Part shown: one piece after another, positions 17,612 through 26,239 of the stretch
Layout: each line of letters opens with the position of its first letter
Position numbering within the stretch: the first letter of the stretch is position 1
From: Xenorhabdus eapokensis
GTDB lineage: Bacteria; Pseudomonadota; Gammaproteobacteria; Enterobacterales; Enterobacteriaceae
DNA length: 64,000 bases
Assembly: GCF_001908105.1 (NCBI RefSeq)
Contig: NZ_MKGQ01000008.1
Coordinates: 48,462-112,461 of the forward strand
Direction of reading: 5' to 3'
Translations under genes and position numbers: made by a program
The notes under the pieces: model-generated
Database searches by the model: none
Seen by the model: only the letters and a program-made list of their open reading frames with translations
Told to the model about the DNA's origin: nothing

Positions 17612-19924
17612 ATGAAACAATTAACTATTGGCCTGATTGGTAATCCCAATGCCGGCAAAACGACGCTTTTTAACCAGCTTACAGGCTCCCATCAACGAGT
17701 GGGAAACTGGGCTGGCGTTACTGTAGAACGCAAAACCGGCCACTTTATCACTGATAACCATCAGGTCGAACTTGTCGACCTCCCTGGCACTTATTCGCTT
17801 ACCACCATTTCTGAGCAAACTTCCATTGATGAACAAATTGCCTGCCACTATATCCTCAGTGGTGAAGCGGATATGCTGATCAATGTTGTTGATGCGTCTA
17901 ATCTGGAGCGTAACCTTTATCTCTCACTGCAATTGATTGAACTGGGTGTTCCCTGCATCATTGCACTGAACATGTTGGATATCGCCCAAAATCAACGCAT
18001 CAATATTGATATTCCTGCACTGGAGAAACGCCTTGGCTGTCCGGTCATCCCGCTGGTTTCAACCCGTGCCACAGGGATAGATACACTAAAAAAAACCATC
18101 GACAATTACCCACAGAAATCTAATCCTGTACAGGTTAATTATCCTGATGCGTTATTGCAGGAAATTTCCCACCTTTCCAGCCAGATCACAGAAAAATTCA
18201 CGCCACAACAGTGCCGCTGGCTGACTTTGCAAGTCCTGGAAGGGGATATTTACAGCCGTGAGGTATCCGGCCTGACTCCCACACAATTGGCTGAAAGCAA
18301 AGAACGCTTGCAAAAACAACAAATTGAAGAACCCGACCTCATCATTGCCGGTTCACGCTATCAAACCATCAGTGAAATTTGTCTGGCGGTCATTGATACC
18401 CGCTCAGCCACACCAAACAAACTCACCCAAGTGTTAGATACCGTTATCCTGAACCGCTGGTTGGGTTTGCCTATCTTCCTGTTTGTCATGTACCTGATGT
18501 TTGTGCTGGCTATCAATATTGGTGGAGCCTTACAGCCTATCTTCGACGGCGCTTCCGCAGCCATTTTCATCGATGGAATGCAATGGCTCGGCCATACTCT
18601 CCATTTCCCACATTGGTTAACAGTGTTCCTTGCTCAGGGAATTGGCGGGGGCATCAACACGGTACTGCCGCTGGTTCCCCAAATTGGCATGATGTACCTG
18701 TTCCTCTCCTTTCTGGAAGATTCCGGCTACATGGCGCGGGCGGCATTTGTTATGGACAGGTTGATGCAAGCCATAGGGTTACCAGGTAAATCCTTTGTGC
18801 CCCTGATTGTTGGCTTTGGTTGTAATGTGCCTGCCGTGATGGGTTCAAGGACTCTGGATGCCCCTCGCGAACGCTTGATTACCATTATGATGGCACCGTT
18901 TATGTCCTGCGGAGCAAGGCTGGCGATCTTTGCCGTCTTTGCGGCGGCGTTCTTCGGCAAAAATGGGGCAAGTATCGTTTTCTCCCTGTATATCCTGGGG
19001 ATTGTTATCGCCATCCTGACAGGGCTGCTGCTCAAGTTCACGCTAATGCGTGGTGAAGCATCGCCATTTGTTATGGAATTGCCGGTCTATCACGTTCCTC
19101 ATGCCAAAACTCTGCTGCTCCAGACATGGCAGAGGCTGAAAGGTTTTGTCATACGTGCAGGTAAAGTGATTGTCGCAGCGAGCATGTTGATTGGTGCCCT
19201 GAACAGTTTCTCCTTCTCCGGTAAGACCGTGGATAACATCAACCAATCGGCACTGGCCTCCGTCAGTAAAGTGCTCACCCCTGTCTTGCAACCTATCGGT
19301 GTGCATGCCGATAACTGGCAAGCAACCGTCGGGCTTATCACTGGCGCGATGGCAAAAGAAGTGGTTGTAGGAACCCTAAATACCCTCTATACCGCCGAAA
19401 ATATTGCTCAAGAGCCATTTAATCCAGATGAATTTAATTTACTGGCTCAACTCAAAGATTCTGTCGCAGAAACGTGGGATAGCCTGAAAGAAACCTTCAC
19501 CTTGAGCGCACTTTCTAACCCCATTGAAGCCAGCAAAGGCGATGGCAACATGGATCGCAGCTCTATGGGAACAATGAGCGCCCAATTTGGTTCAGCCATT
19601 TCCGCTTACAGTTATCTGATTTTCGTGCTGCTGTACGTGCCTTGCGTTTCCGTGATGGGCGCCATTGCCCGTGAAACCAGCCGTGGCTGGATGACGTTCT
19701 CGATTCTGTGGGGATTAAACGTTGCTTATTCTCTGTCAGCACTGTTTTATCAAATCACAACGTTTTCAGCCCATCCACAAACTAGCCTGATCACCATTCT
19801 GGCCGTGATCCTGTTTAACATTCTGATAGTTATTGGCTTACGCCGCGCACGCAGCCGAGTCACTGTGACATTCAACAATACCGCTGACCGCAGTTGCAAA
19901 TGCTCAGATAATAGCTGTCACTAG
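17612..19924 (+). CDS. feoB: Ferrous iron transporter FeoB
   Basis: Inner-membrane Fe(II) permease with an N-terminal G-protein domain: G1 GNPNAGKT, G3 DLPGTYSL and a G4-like ALNMLD. The membrane part carries the two conserved Gate regions (GFGCNVPAVMGSRTL and MAKEVVVGTLNTLYT) and a Cys-rich tail (CKCSDNSCH). From the ATG giving MKQLTIGLIGNPN it is 770 residues, close to E. coli's 773. An ATG one codon earlier and a TTG five codons earlier are alternatives. feoC follows by 22 bp. Confidence 0.96.
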   Translation: MKQLTIGLIGNPNAGKTTLFNQLTGSHQRVGNWAGVTVERKTGHFITDNHQVELVDLPGTYSLTTISEQTSIDEQIACHYILSGEADMLINVVDASNLERNLYLSLQLIELGVPCIIALNMLDIAQNQRINIDIPALEKRLGCPVIPLVSTRATGIDTLKKTIDNYPQKSNPVQVNYPDALLQEISHLSSQITEKFTPQQCRWLTLQVLEGDIYSREVSGLTPTQLAESKERLQKQQIEEPDLIIAGSRYQTISEICLAVIDTRSATPNKLTQVLDTVILNRWLGLPIFLFVMYLMFVLAINIGGALQPIFDGASAAIFIDGMQWLGHTLHFPHWLTVFLAQGIGGGINTVLPLVPQIGMMYLFLSFLEDSGYMARAAFVMDRLMQAIGLPGKSFVPLIVGFGCNVPAVMGSRTLDAPRERLITIMMAPFMSCGARLAIFAVFAAAFFGKNGASIVFSLYILGIVIAILTGLLLKFTLMRGEASPFVMELPVYHVPHAKTLLLQTWQRLKGFVIRAGKVIVAASMLIGALNSFSFSGKTVDNINQSALASVSKVLTPVLQPIGVHADNWQATVGLITGAMAKEVVVGTLNTLYTAENIAQEPFNPDEFNLLAQLKDSVAETWDSLKETFTLSALSNPIEASKGDGNMDRSSMGTMSAQFGSAISAYSYLIFVLLYVPCVSVMGAIARETSRGWMTFSILWGLNVAYSLSALFYQITTFSAHPQTSLITILAVILFNILIVIGLRRARSRVTVTFNNTADRSCKCSDNSCH

Positions 19925-19946
19925 CTGGAACCATGAGGAACCATAA

Positions 19947-20186
19947 ATGATTAACCTGCTAAAAATCAGAGATGCTGTTGCCCTCAACGGGCGTACTGAT
20001 GCCAGATCATTAAGCCATCAGTTTTCAGCACCGCTGCCAATGGTGGAAGCCATGCTCAAGCAGCTTGTCATAATGGGTAAACTGGAGGAAGTGGATGCTT
20101 CCTCCTGCCTCAGCGGGGGCTGCAAACAATGTCCTGAAACACAGAAATGTGATACTAAGGCATATCAGCTTGCCGTAAAAGAATAA
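19947..20186 (+). CDS. feoC: FeoC, small winged-helix regulator of ferrous iron transport
   Basis: A 79-residue protein. The N-terminal two-thirds is a winged-helix fold (LLKIRDAVALNGRTDARSLS). The C-terminal part has four cysteines in CLSGGCKQCPETQKC, the usual FeoC iron-sulfur ligand set. In Klebsiella and Salmonella, FeoC protects FeoB from proteolysis at low oxygen. It closes feoABC. Confidence 0.93.
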   Translation: MINLLKIRDAVALNGRTDARSLSHQFSAPLPMVEAMLKQLVIMGKLEEVDASSCLSGGCKQCPETQKCDTKAYQLAVKE

Positions 20187-20259
20187 ATAGATTAATTATC
20201 GCTATCTCTTTATTATCTGATAAGCGGTATCCCTACATTAATAACCTGAGGATAGTAAT

Positions 20260-20703
20260 ATGCCTAAAGAGTTATTCACTGCAAAAGTTGAGTCGGTTGG
20301 CAAACTCAAAATGAAATGCTCATCGCGAGATTTTACCTTTCATGTAGACGAACCCAAAAGCCTCGGTGGAACCGATGAGGCGATGAATCCAGTGGAAGCG
20401 TTACTTTCTGCATTTGGTGCATGTCAGTGCATTGTGGCAAAAAGCTTTGCCCGTAAGCATAAAATCAATTTGATCGATATTCAGGTTAAAGTGGAAGGAG
20501 AACTGGATACCGATGGCTTCACAGGTAAAAATAAAAACGCCAAAATGGGATTTTCAAAAATCACCTCCAAATTTTATATTAAAGCCGATAATACCGAACA
20601 AGAGATCCGTGATTTTATTACCTTTGTTGAAAGTAATTGCCCTGTTCTCGATACTATCGTGAATACGCCGGAAATTGTAACTGAGGTTTATCCGAATAAA
20701 TAA
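20260..20703 (+). CDS. OsmC-family peroxidase-like protein
   Basis: A 147-residue OsmC/Ohr-superfamily protein. The two family cysteines are in FGACQCIVAKSFARK and VESNCPVLDTI. Members detoxify organic hydroperoxides with redox-active cysteines. The early part (ESVGKLKMKCSSRDFTFHVDEP) fits the YhfA/OsmC-like branch better than Ohr. A GAGGATAGT ribosome site precedes the ATG. It lies alone between feoC and the toxin-antitoxin pair and ends before a strong hairpin. Exact substrate unknown. Confidence 0.85.
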   Translation: MPKELFTAKVESVGKLKMKCSSRDFTFHVDEPKSLGGTDEAMNPVEALLSAFGACQCIVAKSFARKHKINLIDIQVKVEGELDTDGFTGKNKNAKMGFSKITSKFYIKADNTEQEIRDFITFVESNCPVLDTIVNTPEIVTEVYPNK

Positions 20704-20756
20704 AGGGTGATAACAAGGCGGTAAACATTTTTATTACCGATTGAATTGCCTCAAGA

Positions 20757-20795
20757 ATGGAATAAACCTATAAGGTGAGTAGTTTATTCCATTTA
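20757..20795. terminator. Hairpin between OsmC-family gene and toxin gene
   Basis: The 12-bp perfect arms AATGGAATAAAC and GTTTATTCCATT lie between convergent genes. They probably terminate transcription from one or both sides. A smaller repeat (CGGTAA...TTACCG) precedes them. Confidence 0.6.
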
Positions 20796-20826
20796 TTAAT
20801 CTGATAAGCGACTGACTTCCTTCTTG

Positions 20827-21120
20827 TTAATATCCGGCCTCTTTTTGATGCCGTACAGCAAGAATTGTTGCTGTTTCACCCTCAATGCGGTACAAGGCGA
20901 TATAGCCACTACTTCCAAAATCAATAAGCCATTCTCGGAATGCCGGATCCATATCGTCAGCGGGGCGTCCTGCTTCAGGCTGGTGTGCCAGTGTTTTCAC
21001 GCCAATCCGTATTGTTTTAATAGCTCGACGGGCAGTGTCTTTGTCTTTTTTGGCAAGAAAACCATAGTAGAGCCGCTGTATATCAGCGAGAGCTGGCGGA
21101 GACCAAATCAAACGTGGCAT
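20827..21120 (-). CDS. RelE/ParE-family toxin
   Basis: A 97-residue ParE/RelE-superfamily protein: WSPPALADIQRLYYGF at the start, a basic middle (KDKDTARRAIKTI), PEAGRPADDMDPAFREWLID and the strand SSGYIALYRIEGETATILAVRHQKE. The family includes mRNA interferases and gyrase poisons; ParE-like members lack the RelE catalytic set and I cannot assign the mode. It overlaps the upstream antitoxin gene by 13 bp, the typical antitoxin-first order. Confidence 0.88.
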   Translation of the reverse strand: MPRLIWSPPALADIQRLYYGFLAKKDKDTARRAIKTIRIGVKTLAHQPEAGRPADDMDPAFREWLIDFGSSGYIALYRIEGETATILAVRHQKEAGY

Positions 21121-21380
21121 TCAGGTAACTCCGCATCTTCTCCTGCTTCGAGCTTAGCTAACCAGTCGTCTGCTTCTTCAAGCGTCAGGTGTAGTCCATT
21201 CTCTTGATACGCTTCCCAGGCACGCAAAGCATCCTGTTTGAAAGATTCACGTTTTTCTTCACGCTCTACATAGTCACGTATAGCTTCACGCATTATCCAA
21301 TGCGCTGAACGATGTCGCACTTTTGCCAAATATTGGATCCGGCTTTTCAAATTATCGTCAAGTTTTACTGAGGTTGCCAT
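21108..21380 (-). CDS. Ribbon-helix-helix (CopG/ParD-like) antitoxin
   Basis: A 90-residue protein. Its N-terminus MATSVKLDDNLKSRIQYLAKVRHRSAHWIMREAIRDY is a ribbon-helix-helix DNA-binding fold. The acidic C-terminal tail (LTLEEADDWLAKLEAGEDAELPE) should wrap the toxin. The gene precedes and overlaps the RelE/ParE gene. An 18-bp gap separates its ATG from a 21-bp palindrome that is a good autoregulatory operator. Confidence 0.88.
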   Translation of the reverse strand: MATSVKLDDNLKSRIQYLAKVRHRSAHWIMREAIRDYVEREEKRESFKQDALRAWEAYQENGLHLTLEEADDWLAKLEAGEDAELPECHV

Positions 21381-21397
21381 TTTCTTCCACCTTAATA

Positions 21398-21418
21398 TTA
21401 AAAGGTAATACCTTTTAA
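21398..21418. promoter_or_regulatory. Palindromic operator of the toxin-antitoxin operon
   Basis: The perfect inverted repeat TTAAAAGGT / ACCTTTTAA with a 3-bp spacer (AAT) lies 18 bp upstream of the antitoxin start. Ribbon-helix-helix antitoxins usually bind such a repeat to repress their own operon. Confidence 0.7.
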
Positions 21419-21532
21419 GTTTGTCATTACAATGTTTCTTTATGACCGGATTTATCGTTTAAGATCCCTCCCTGCTATTGCTCAAATTACCCATAGTTTA
21501 TATGTAACACCAGAGAGAGTAGTTATCGATAA

Positions 21533-22309
21533 TTACCATCCAATATCCGAAGCAAAATTCGTCAACACGTCAACAAACTCATCAGGATGGGAAATAAAAG
21601 GGGCATGGGCAGCGTTGCGCATAATAACGGAATGCGTATGTGGCCATACTCTGTCAAGCTGTGAAGCGATATTACGTGGCACCAAACCATCAAGATAACC
21701 ATACAGACGCAGGAACGGTAATTGAAGTTGGGACAATTCTCCCCTTAAATCATCGGTGCGCAGGATTTCCAAACCGGCATTAAGTACTTCGACTGTCGGC
21801 ATCGGCTGATTCAGGATCACAGATTTCAGTACACGGGCATCCTGGCGTGCACTGTCTGTCCCCAAGGTCTGCAAAGCCAGAAAACGTTCGACAGTCTTTT
21901 GAAAATCAGCACTCAATTGATACTCAAATGCCCTCAAAACCTCTGGCTTAATCCCCGGCCAGTCGCCATCAGCACTAAATTTTGGCGAAGAAGCCACGGT
22001 TATTAACCCCGCAACTTGTGATGGATGATCTAAAGCAATCCGGCTAGCCACCAATCCGCCTAAAGACCAACCTAGCCACAAGGCATTTGCTGGCGCTTGT
22101 TGCCATACAATGTCTGCCATGTCCGCCAATGACATAGCCGGATACGATTGGCTACGCCCATAACCCGGCAAATCCACCAGATGCAAACGAAAATGCGAAG
22201 CCAATCGCGTTTCCATTGAGCGCCAAACCTCAGCGTTTAGACCCCATCCGTGCAGCATCACAAGATCACGTGGTGCATCCCCAATTGTCTGCCAAAATAA
22301 CTGATTCAT
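21533..22309 (-). CDS. bioH: Pimeloyl-ACP methyl ester carboxylesterase BioH
   Basis: Cytoplasmic alpha/beta hydrolase that frees pimeloyl-ACP from its methyl ester for biotin synthesis. The catalytic triad is visible: Ser82 in LGWSLGG, Asp in YGYLDGLVP and His in RNAAHAPF. The oxyanion-side motif [10 protein letters not shown] is conserved. Starting at MNQLFWQ gives 258 residues, close to E. coli's 256; a nine-codon upstream extension is unlike the family. It is divergent from gntX with a 38-bp gap. Confidence 0.95.
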   Translation of the reverse strand: MNQLFWQTIGDAPRDLVMLHGWGLNAEVWRSMETRLASHFRLHLVDLPGYGRSQSYPAMSLADMADIVWQQAPANALWLGWSLGGLVASRIALDHPSQVAGLITVASSPKFSADGDWPGIKPEVLRAFEYQLSADFQKTVERFLALQTLGTDSARQDARVLKSVILNQPMPTVEVLNAGLEILRTDDLRGELSQLQLPFLRLYGYLDGLVPRNIASQLDRVWPHTHSVIMRNAAHAPFISHPDEFVDVLTNFASDIGW

Positions 22310-22347
22310 TGTTATTCTCACTTTATTTGTCGCCAAGGAAGGAAACT

Positions 22348-23031
22348 ATGCTAACAATGGTTGGATACTGTTGGCTATGCCAGCAAAATTTGTATTTTGC
22401 CCATCATGGGATCTGTTACACCTGTCACAGTCACTTAAGGCGGCTGCAACATGTCTGCCCGCGCTGTGCACTGCCTTCTGAGTCCGGCAATCTTCCCTGT
22501 GGACAATGCGTAAGGCATCCCCCTGTGTGGCAACATTTGATCGCCATTACAGATTACACTCCACCATTGAGCCAACTTATTCAACGATACAAATATTACA
22601 ACACTCCACAACTCGCACCAGTGCTGGCACGTTTGTTCCTGCTGCATTGGTTGCAAGGCTATCGTGAAGGCCGCTGGCATAAGCCAGACCGCATATTTGG
22701 CATTCCTCTGCACAGCAGAAAACGCTGGCAACGTGGTTTCGATCACATTGAACTGATTACCCGATCCCTATCACATTGGCTGCAATGCCCATATCAGCCC
22801 AATTTTTTGCACCGCTCACGTGCTACACTCACGCAGCGGAGCCTATCTGCCGCCCAAAGGAGAACCAATCTTAAACAAGCCTTTCAATTACAGGGCGATT
22901 TTACTGATCAACATGTCGCGATTTTTGACGATGTGATCACCACGGGCACAACGCTGCATGAAGCTTCACAGTTGATGATTCGTGCTGGTGCTCGCTCTGT
23001 ACAGGCTTGGGCAATATGCCGAACCTTGTAG
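22348..23031 (+). CDS. gntX: ComF/GntX-family phosphoribosyltransferase-like protein
   Basis: A 227-residue ComF-family protein, the same length as E. coli GntX. An N-terminal zinc-ribbon-like part has paired cysteines (CWLCQQN, CYTCHSH, CPRC, CGQC). The C-terminal phosphoribosyltransferase domain has the PRPP loop VAIFDDVITTGTTLHEAS. ComF proteins function in DNA uptake in naturally competent bacteria; the E. coli protein is reported to be needed for use of DNA as a nutrient. The ATG follows AAGGAAGG; a longer in-frame reading overlaps bioH and is rejected. Confidence 0.93.
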   Translation: MLTMVGYCWLCQQNLYFAHHGICYTCHSHLRRLQHVCPRCALPSESGNLPCGQCVRHPPVWQHLIAITDYTPPLSQLIQRYKYYNTPQLAPVLARLFLLHWLQGYREGRWHKPDRIFGIPLHSRKRWQRGFDHIELITRSLSHWLQCPYQPNFLHRSRATLTQRSLSAAQRRTNLKQAFQLQGDFTDQHVAIFDDVITTGTTLHEASQLMIRAGARSVQAWAICRTL

Positions 23032-23090
23032 TTCCTTTATAAATGGGCGTATTATAACCAACTAGAACAGTCAACTATTGAGCAAATGAC

Positions 23091-23666
23091 ATGATTAATA
23101 TTACTGAAGCAGCGCAAGCACATTTTGCCAAGCTACTGGCAAATCAAGAACCGGGTACACAGATCCGCGTCTTTGTTATTAATCCAGGAACGCCGACCGC
23201 TGAATGTGGTGTTTCCTATTGCCCACCGGATGCTGTTGAAACCACTGATACTGAATTGAAGTTCGATCAACTCTCTGCTTATATTGATGAAATTAGTGCC
23301 CCTTTTCTGGAAGAAGCCGTCATTGATTTTGTGACCGATCAACTGGGTTCCCAACTGACCCTGAAAGCTCCGAACGCTAAAATGCGTAAAGTGGCAGATG
23401 ATGCCCCACTGATTGATCGTGTTGAATATGTCCTGCAATCGCAGATCAATCCACAACTGGCAGGGCATGGTGGTCGTGTCAGCCTGATGGAAATCACCGA
23501 TGAAGGTTATGCTATCCTGCAATTCGGTGGTGGATGTAACGGCTGTTCCATGGTCGATGTCACTCTGAAAGAGGGGATTGAAAAACAGTTATTACAGATG
23601 TTCCCTGAATTAAAAGGCGTGAAAGACCTGACTGAGCACCAACGCGGTGAACATTCATATTACTGA
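23091..23666 (+). CDS. nfuA: Fe-S biogenesis protein NfuA
   Basis: Carrier that delivers [4Fe-4S] clusters to target enzymes, especially under oxidative or iron stress. Residues 1-100 form a degenerate A-type domain (lacking the usual cluster cysteines, with [13 protein letters not shown]). The C-terminal Nfu domain has the cluster-binding CxxC in [18 protein letters not shown]. Its 191 residues match E. coli. It follows gntX, as in E. coli. Confidence 0.96.
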   Translation: MINITEAAQAHFAKLLANQEPGTQIRVFVINPGTPTAECGVSYCPPDAVETTDTELKFDQLSAYIDEISAPFLEEAVIDFVTDQLGSQLTLKAPNAKMRKVADDAPLIDRVEYVLQSQINPQLAGHGGRVSLMEITDEGYAILQFGGGCNGCSMVDVTLKEGIEKQLLQMFPELKGVKDLTEHQRGEHSYY

Positions 23667-23737
23667 TTTTTCATTCTTGTTTTGACAATTTTTAACCATT
23701 TTTCTGTTTCTAACGTTTTCTATCTCTATATTTCTAC

Positions 23738-23766
23738 GCCTTCCCAATGGCTATATTGGGAAGGCG
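23738..23766. terminator. Hairpin between nfuA and glpE
   Basis: The 11-bp arms GCCTTCCCAAT and ATTGGGAAGGC surround a short GGCTAT loop. No long T-run follows on either strand, so it may be a transcript-end hairpin or a protein site. Confidence 0.5.
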
Positions 23767-23842
23767 GTCAGGTCATACCAGACGGCTATTAAGAAATGAA
23801 TATATTGAAAATGAAAATTTAGGAAACTTACGTTGAGTATTT

Positions 23843-24166
23843 ATGGACCATTTTCAAACAATAACGCCTGAACAGGCTTACCAGCTTTGGCTCGATAAAA
23901 CCGCAGTCATGGTTGATATCCGCGATCCACAAAGTTTCCATGCCGGACACGCAACCGGTGCGTTTCACCTGGCAAACGAAACGCTCAATAGCTTTCTACA
24001 GGAAGCGGATTTTGACCAACCGGTTATGGTGATGTGCTACCACGGCCATAGTAGTCAAGGAGCAGCACAGTACCTGATCAATATGGGTTTTGAGACCGTT
24101 TATAGTGTCAATGGCGGTTTTGAAGTCTGGCAGAGAGACTACCCTCACGCTGTCCATACTCAATAA
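23843..24166 (+). CDS. glpE: Thiosulfate sulfurtransferase GlpE
   Basis: A 107-residue single-domain rhodanese. The catalytic Cys65 lies in the active-site loop [12 protein letters not shown]; other rhodanese motifs are [10 protein letters not shown] and GHATGAFHL. It moves sulfur from thiosulfate to thiol acceptors or thioredoxin. It is first in glpE-glpG-glpR, 91 bp before glpG. Confidence 0.95.
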   Translation: MDHFQTITPEQAYQLWLDKTAVMVDIRDPQSFHAGHATGAFHLANETLNSFLQEADFDQPVMVMCYHGHSSQGAAQYLINMGFETVYSVNGGFEVWQRDYPHAVHTQ

Positions 24167-24257
24167 ACCTTTAACGCACTGATTCCAATGTAATTAGCCC
24201 CAATACAGTTAACCCCAGTGCAATTAACTTCAACTTAAGGCAGAGATAAGACGAGCA

Positions 24258-25109
24258 ATGATCCATATAACCTCAATATCTAACCCTCGGCTGGCTCAGG
24301 CCTTTATTGATTATATGGCGACGCAAGGCATTCATTTGACTATGCGACCCACCCATGAGCCACCATTAGTTGAACTTTGGTTAGAGGATGATAGCCAACT
24401 AAGTCGGGTTGAAGAGGAGCTTCGCCACTTTGCTCACGAGCCACTCAATGAACGCTATCAAGCTGCCAGTTGGCAAACAGGCAAATCTGTCAGTTTCTTC
24501 AAGTATCATAACAACCTGAATTTAAGTACGCTTAAAAGCCAGTCTGGCCCACTGACTATTGCCATCACCCTGCTCTGTATCCTCATTTACTGCTGGATGG
24601 CAATAGCGGGCATACCGGATGTTATGAACTGGCCGGCCAACAGTGATCAGTATCTGGAGTTATGGCGCTGGATAAGCCCAACGCTATTGCATTTCTCCCT
24701 GACACACCTACTCTTTAACCTTGTATTATGGTGGTATTTCGGTAGCCAGGTTGAGCAGAAGATTGGCAGCGGCAAACTTTTTGAAATCACGATAGTATCC
24801 GCAATTTTCAGTGGTTGGGCGCAATCATTGTTCAGCGGATCTCATTTCGGGGGGCTATCCGGTGTCGTCTACGCCCTGATCGGGTATGTTTGGCTAACGG
24901 GTGAAATCTCTCCCAAACGTGGGATCAGTGCTCCCAGAGGGTTAATTGCTGTCTCTGTCATTTGGCTATTGGTTGGTTATTTCGATCTATTTTCATTGAA
25001 CATCGCCAATGCCGCCCACGTTGCAGGATTAGTCATCGGGTTATTAATGGGGTTATGGGATAATTTGCGTAAACAAAAAAACCAAAAAATGCCAAATAAA
25101 CCCCAATAG
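24258..25109 (+). CDS. glpG: Rhomboid intramembrane serine protease GlpG
   Basis: Inner-membrane rhomboid protease of 283 residues. A soluble N-terminal domain (about residues 1-75) precedes six membrane segments. The catalytic dyad is Ser201 in [10 protein letters not shown] and His254 in ANAAHVAGL, at E. coli positions, with the family motif [18 protein letters not shown] in loop 1 and TM2. It lies between glpE and glpR. Confidence 0.96.
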   Translation: MIHITSISNPRLAQAFIDYMATQGIHLTMRPTHEPPLVELWLEDDSQLSRVEEELRHFAHEPLNERYQAASWQTGKSVSFFKYHNNLNLSTLKSQSGPLTIAITLLCILIYCWMAIAGIPDVMNWPANSDQYLELWRWISPTLLHFSLTHLLFNLVLWWYFGSQVEQKIGSGKLFEITIVSAIFSGWAQSLFSGSHFGGLSGVVYALIGYVWLTGEISPKRGISAPRGLIAVSVIWLLVGYFDLFSLNIANAAHVAGLVIGLLMGLWDNLRKQKNQKMPNKPQ

Positions 25110-25193
25110 ATTTCAAGTTCCAGCATCGGCTTGAAATAGAGGGGATAATTTTGGCCAACTATAATCCATCTATGCACATATTAGGGGAATTTT

Positions 25194-25952
25194 GTGAAGC
25201 AAACTCAGCGACATGATGCAATAATCGAGCTGGTGCGCCTTCAAGGTTATGTCAGCACTGAAGAGCTGGTTGCACATTTTGATGTTAGCCCGCAAACTAT
25301 TCGACGTGATTTAAATGATCTCGCAGATAAAAATAAAATCCAGCGTCATCACGGCGGAGCCGCTTTGCCATCCAGCTCCGTCAACACAGCCTACCATGAC
25401 CGCAAGATCATGTGGTCGGATGAAAAAGCCCGCATTGCACAACAAGTTGCCACCCAAATTCCAAACGGCGCAACCCTTTTCATCGATATTGGAACAACAC
25501 CAGAGGCTGTAGCACATGCCCTACTCAACCATCGAGATTTACGGATTGTCACCAACAATCTCAACGTCGCAACTCTGTTTATGGGCAAAGAAGATTTCCG
25601 CCTGATTTTAGCGGGTGGTGAAGTACGCTCCCGCGATGGCGGCATCATTGGTGAAGCAACGCTAGATTTTATTTCCCAATTCCGCCTTGATTTCGGCATT
25701 CTTGGGATCAGCGGCATTGATAGTGATGGTTCACTGCTGGAATTCGATTACCACGAAGTTCGTACCAAACGCGCCATTATCGAAAATTCCCGCTGTGTCA
25801 TGCTGGTTGCCGACCATTCAAAATTCGGCCGCAATGCTATGGTGAATCTCGGTAACATGAACCTGATTGATTTTTTGTTCACGGATAAAGCACCTCCTCC
25901 CAGCGTCCAGAAAATTATCGAACAGCACAACGTCAAGCTGGAATTGTGTTAA
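25194..25952 (+). CDS. glpR: Glycerol-3-phosphate regulon repressor GlpR
   Basis: A 252-residue DeoR-family repressor, released from DNA by glycerol-3-phosphate. The N-terminal helix-turn-helix is VSTEELVAHFDVSPQTIRRD. The C-terminal sugar-phosphate sensor has FIDIGTTPEAVAHAL and the DeoR pattern GIDSDGSLLEFDYHE. It starts with GTG behind AGGGG. Two GlpR-like operators stand before the next gene, glpD, on the same strand; in E. coli glpD diverges from glpEGR. Confidence 0.94.
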   Translation: MKQTQRHDAIIELVRLQGYVSTEELVAHFDVSPQTIRRDLNDLADKNKIQRHHGGAALPSSSVNTAYHDRKIMWSDEKARIAQQVATQIPNGATLFIDIGTTPEAVAHALLNHRDLRIVTNNLNVATLFMGKEDFRLILAGGEVRSRDGGIIGEATLDFISQFRLDFGILGISGIDSDGSLLEFDYHEVRTKRAIIENSRCVMLVADHSKFGRNAMVNLGNMNLIDFLFTDKAPPPSVQKIIEQHNVKLELC

Positions 25953-26003
25953 CTACTTGGAATGGTGTTAACCACTCTTTAGGCAAGAGTGTCGCAATAA
26001 TAT

Positions 26004-26032
26004 CCCCACCTGATATTCTGGTGGGGTTCATT
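26004..26032 (+). terminator. Hairpin after glpR
   Basis: CCCCACC and GGTGGGG pair around a 9-base loop, followed by TTCATTT. It would separate glpR from glpD transcription. Confidence 0.55.
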
Positions 26033-26113
26033 TCCGTCAATATTTCTTCTCAATTCCCGCTCAAATTTGTATCCCCCAAAATCCTTATTAATCTTATGTA
26101 TATAAGAAGGTTT

Positions 26114-26129
26114 TGTTACCTCTATCACG
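26114..26129 (+). promoter_or_regulatory. Candidate CRP site upstream of glpD
   Basis: TGTTA-CCTCTA-TCACG resembles the CRP consensus TGTGA-N6-TCACA with 8 of 10 half-site positions. It lies 57 bp before the GlpR operators, fitting catabolite control. Confidence 0.45.
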
Positions 26130-26185
26130 TGAATATGTTTTTTCTGAGTTAATGGTTGGCGGCTGATGAATTTTTGATTACAATT

Positions 26186-26225
26186 CTTGAGCGAAAACGA
26201 ACATTAAAGAACTCTTTCGAACATT
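26186..26225 (+). promoter_or_regulatory. Tandem GlpR operators before glpD
   Basis: Two directly adjacent 20-bp sites share the half-site CGAACATT at the same phase (26186-26205 and 26206-26225). By eye they match about 15 and 14 of 20 positions of the GlpR consensus. Tandem operators also occur at E. coli glpD. Confidence 0.65.
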
Positions 26226-26239
26226 TCAGAGGGGATGCG

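Noticed and set aside
22216..22347. Upstream extension of gntX
   Set aside because: It overlaps bioH on the other strand and is unlike any GntX N-terminus.
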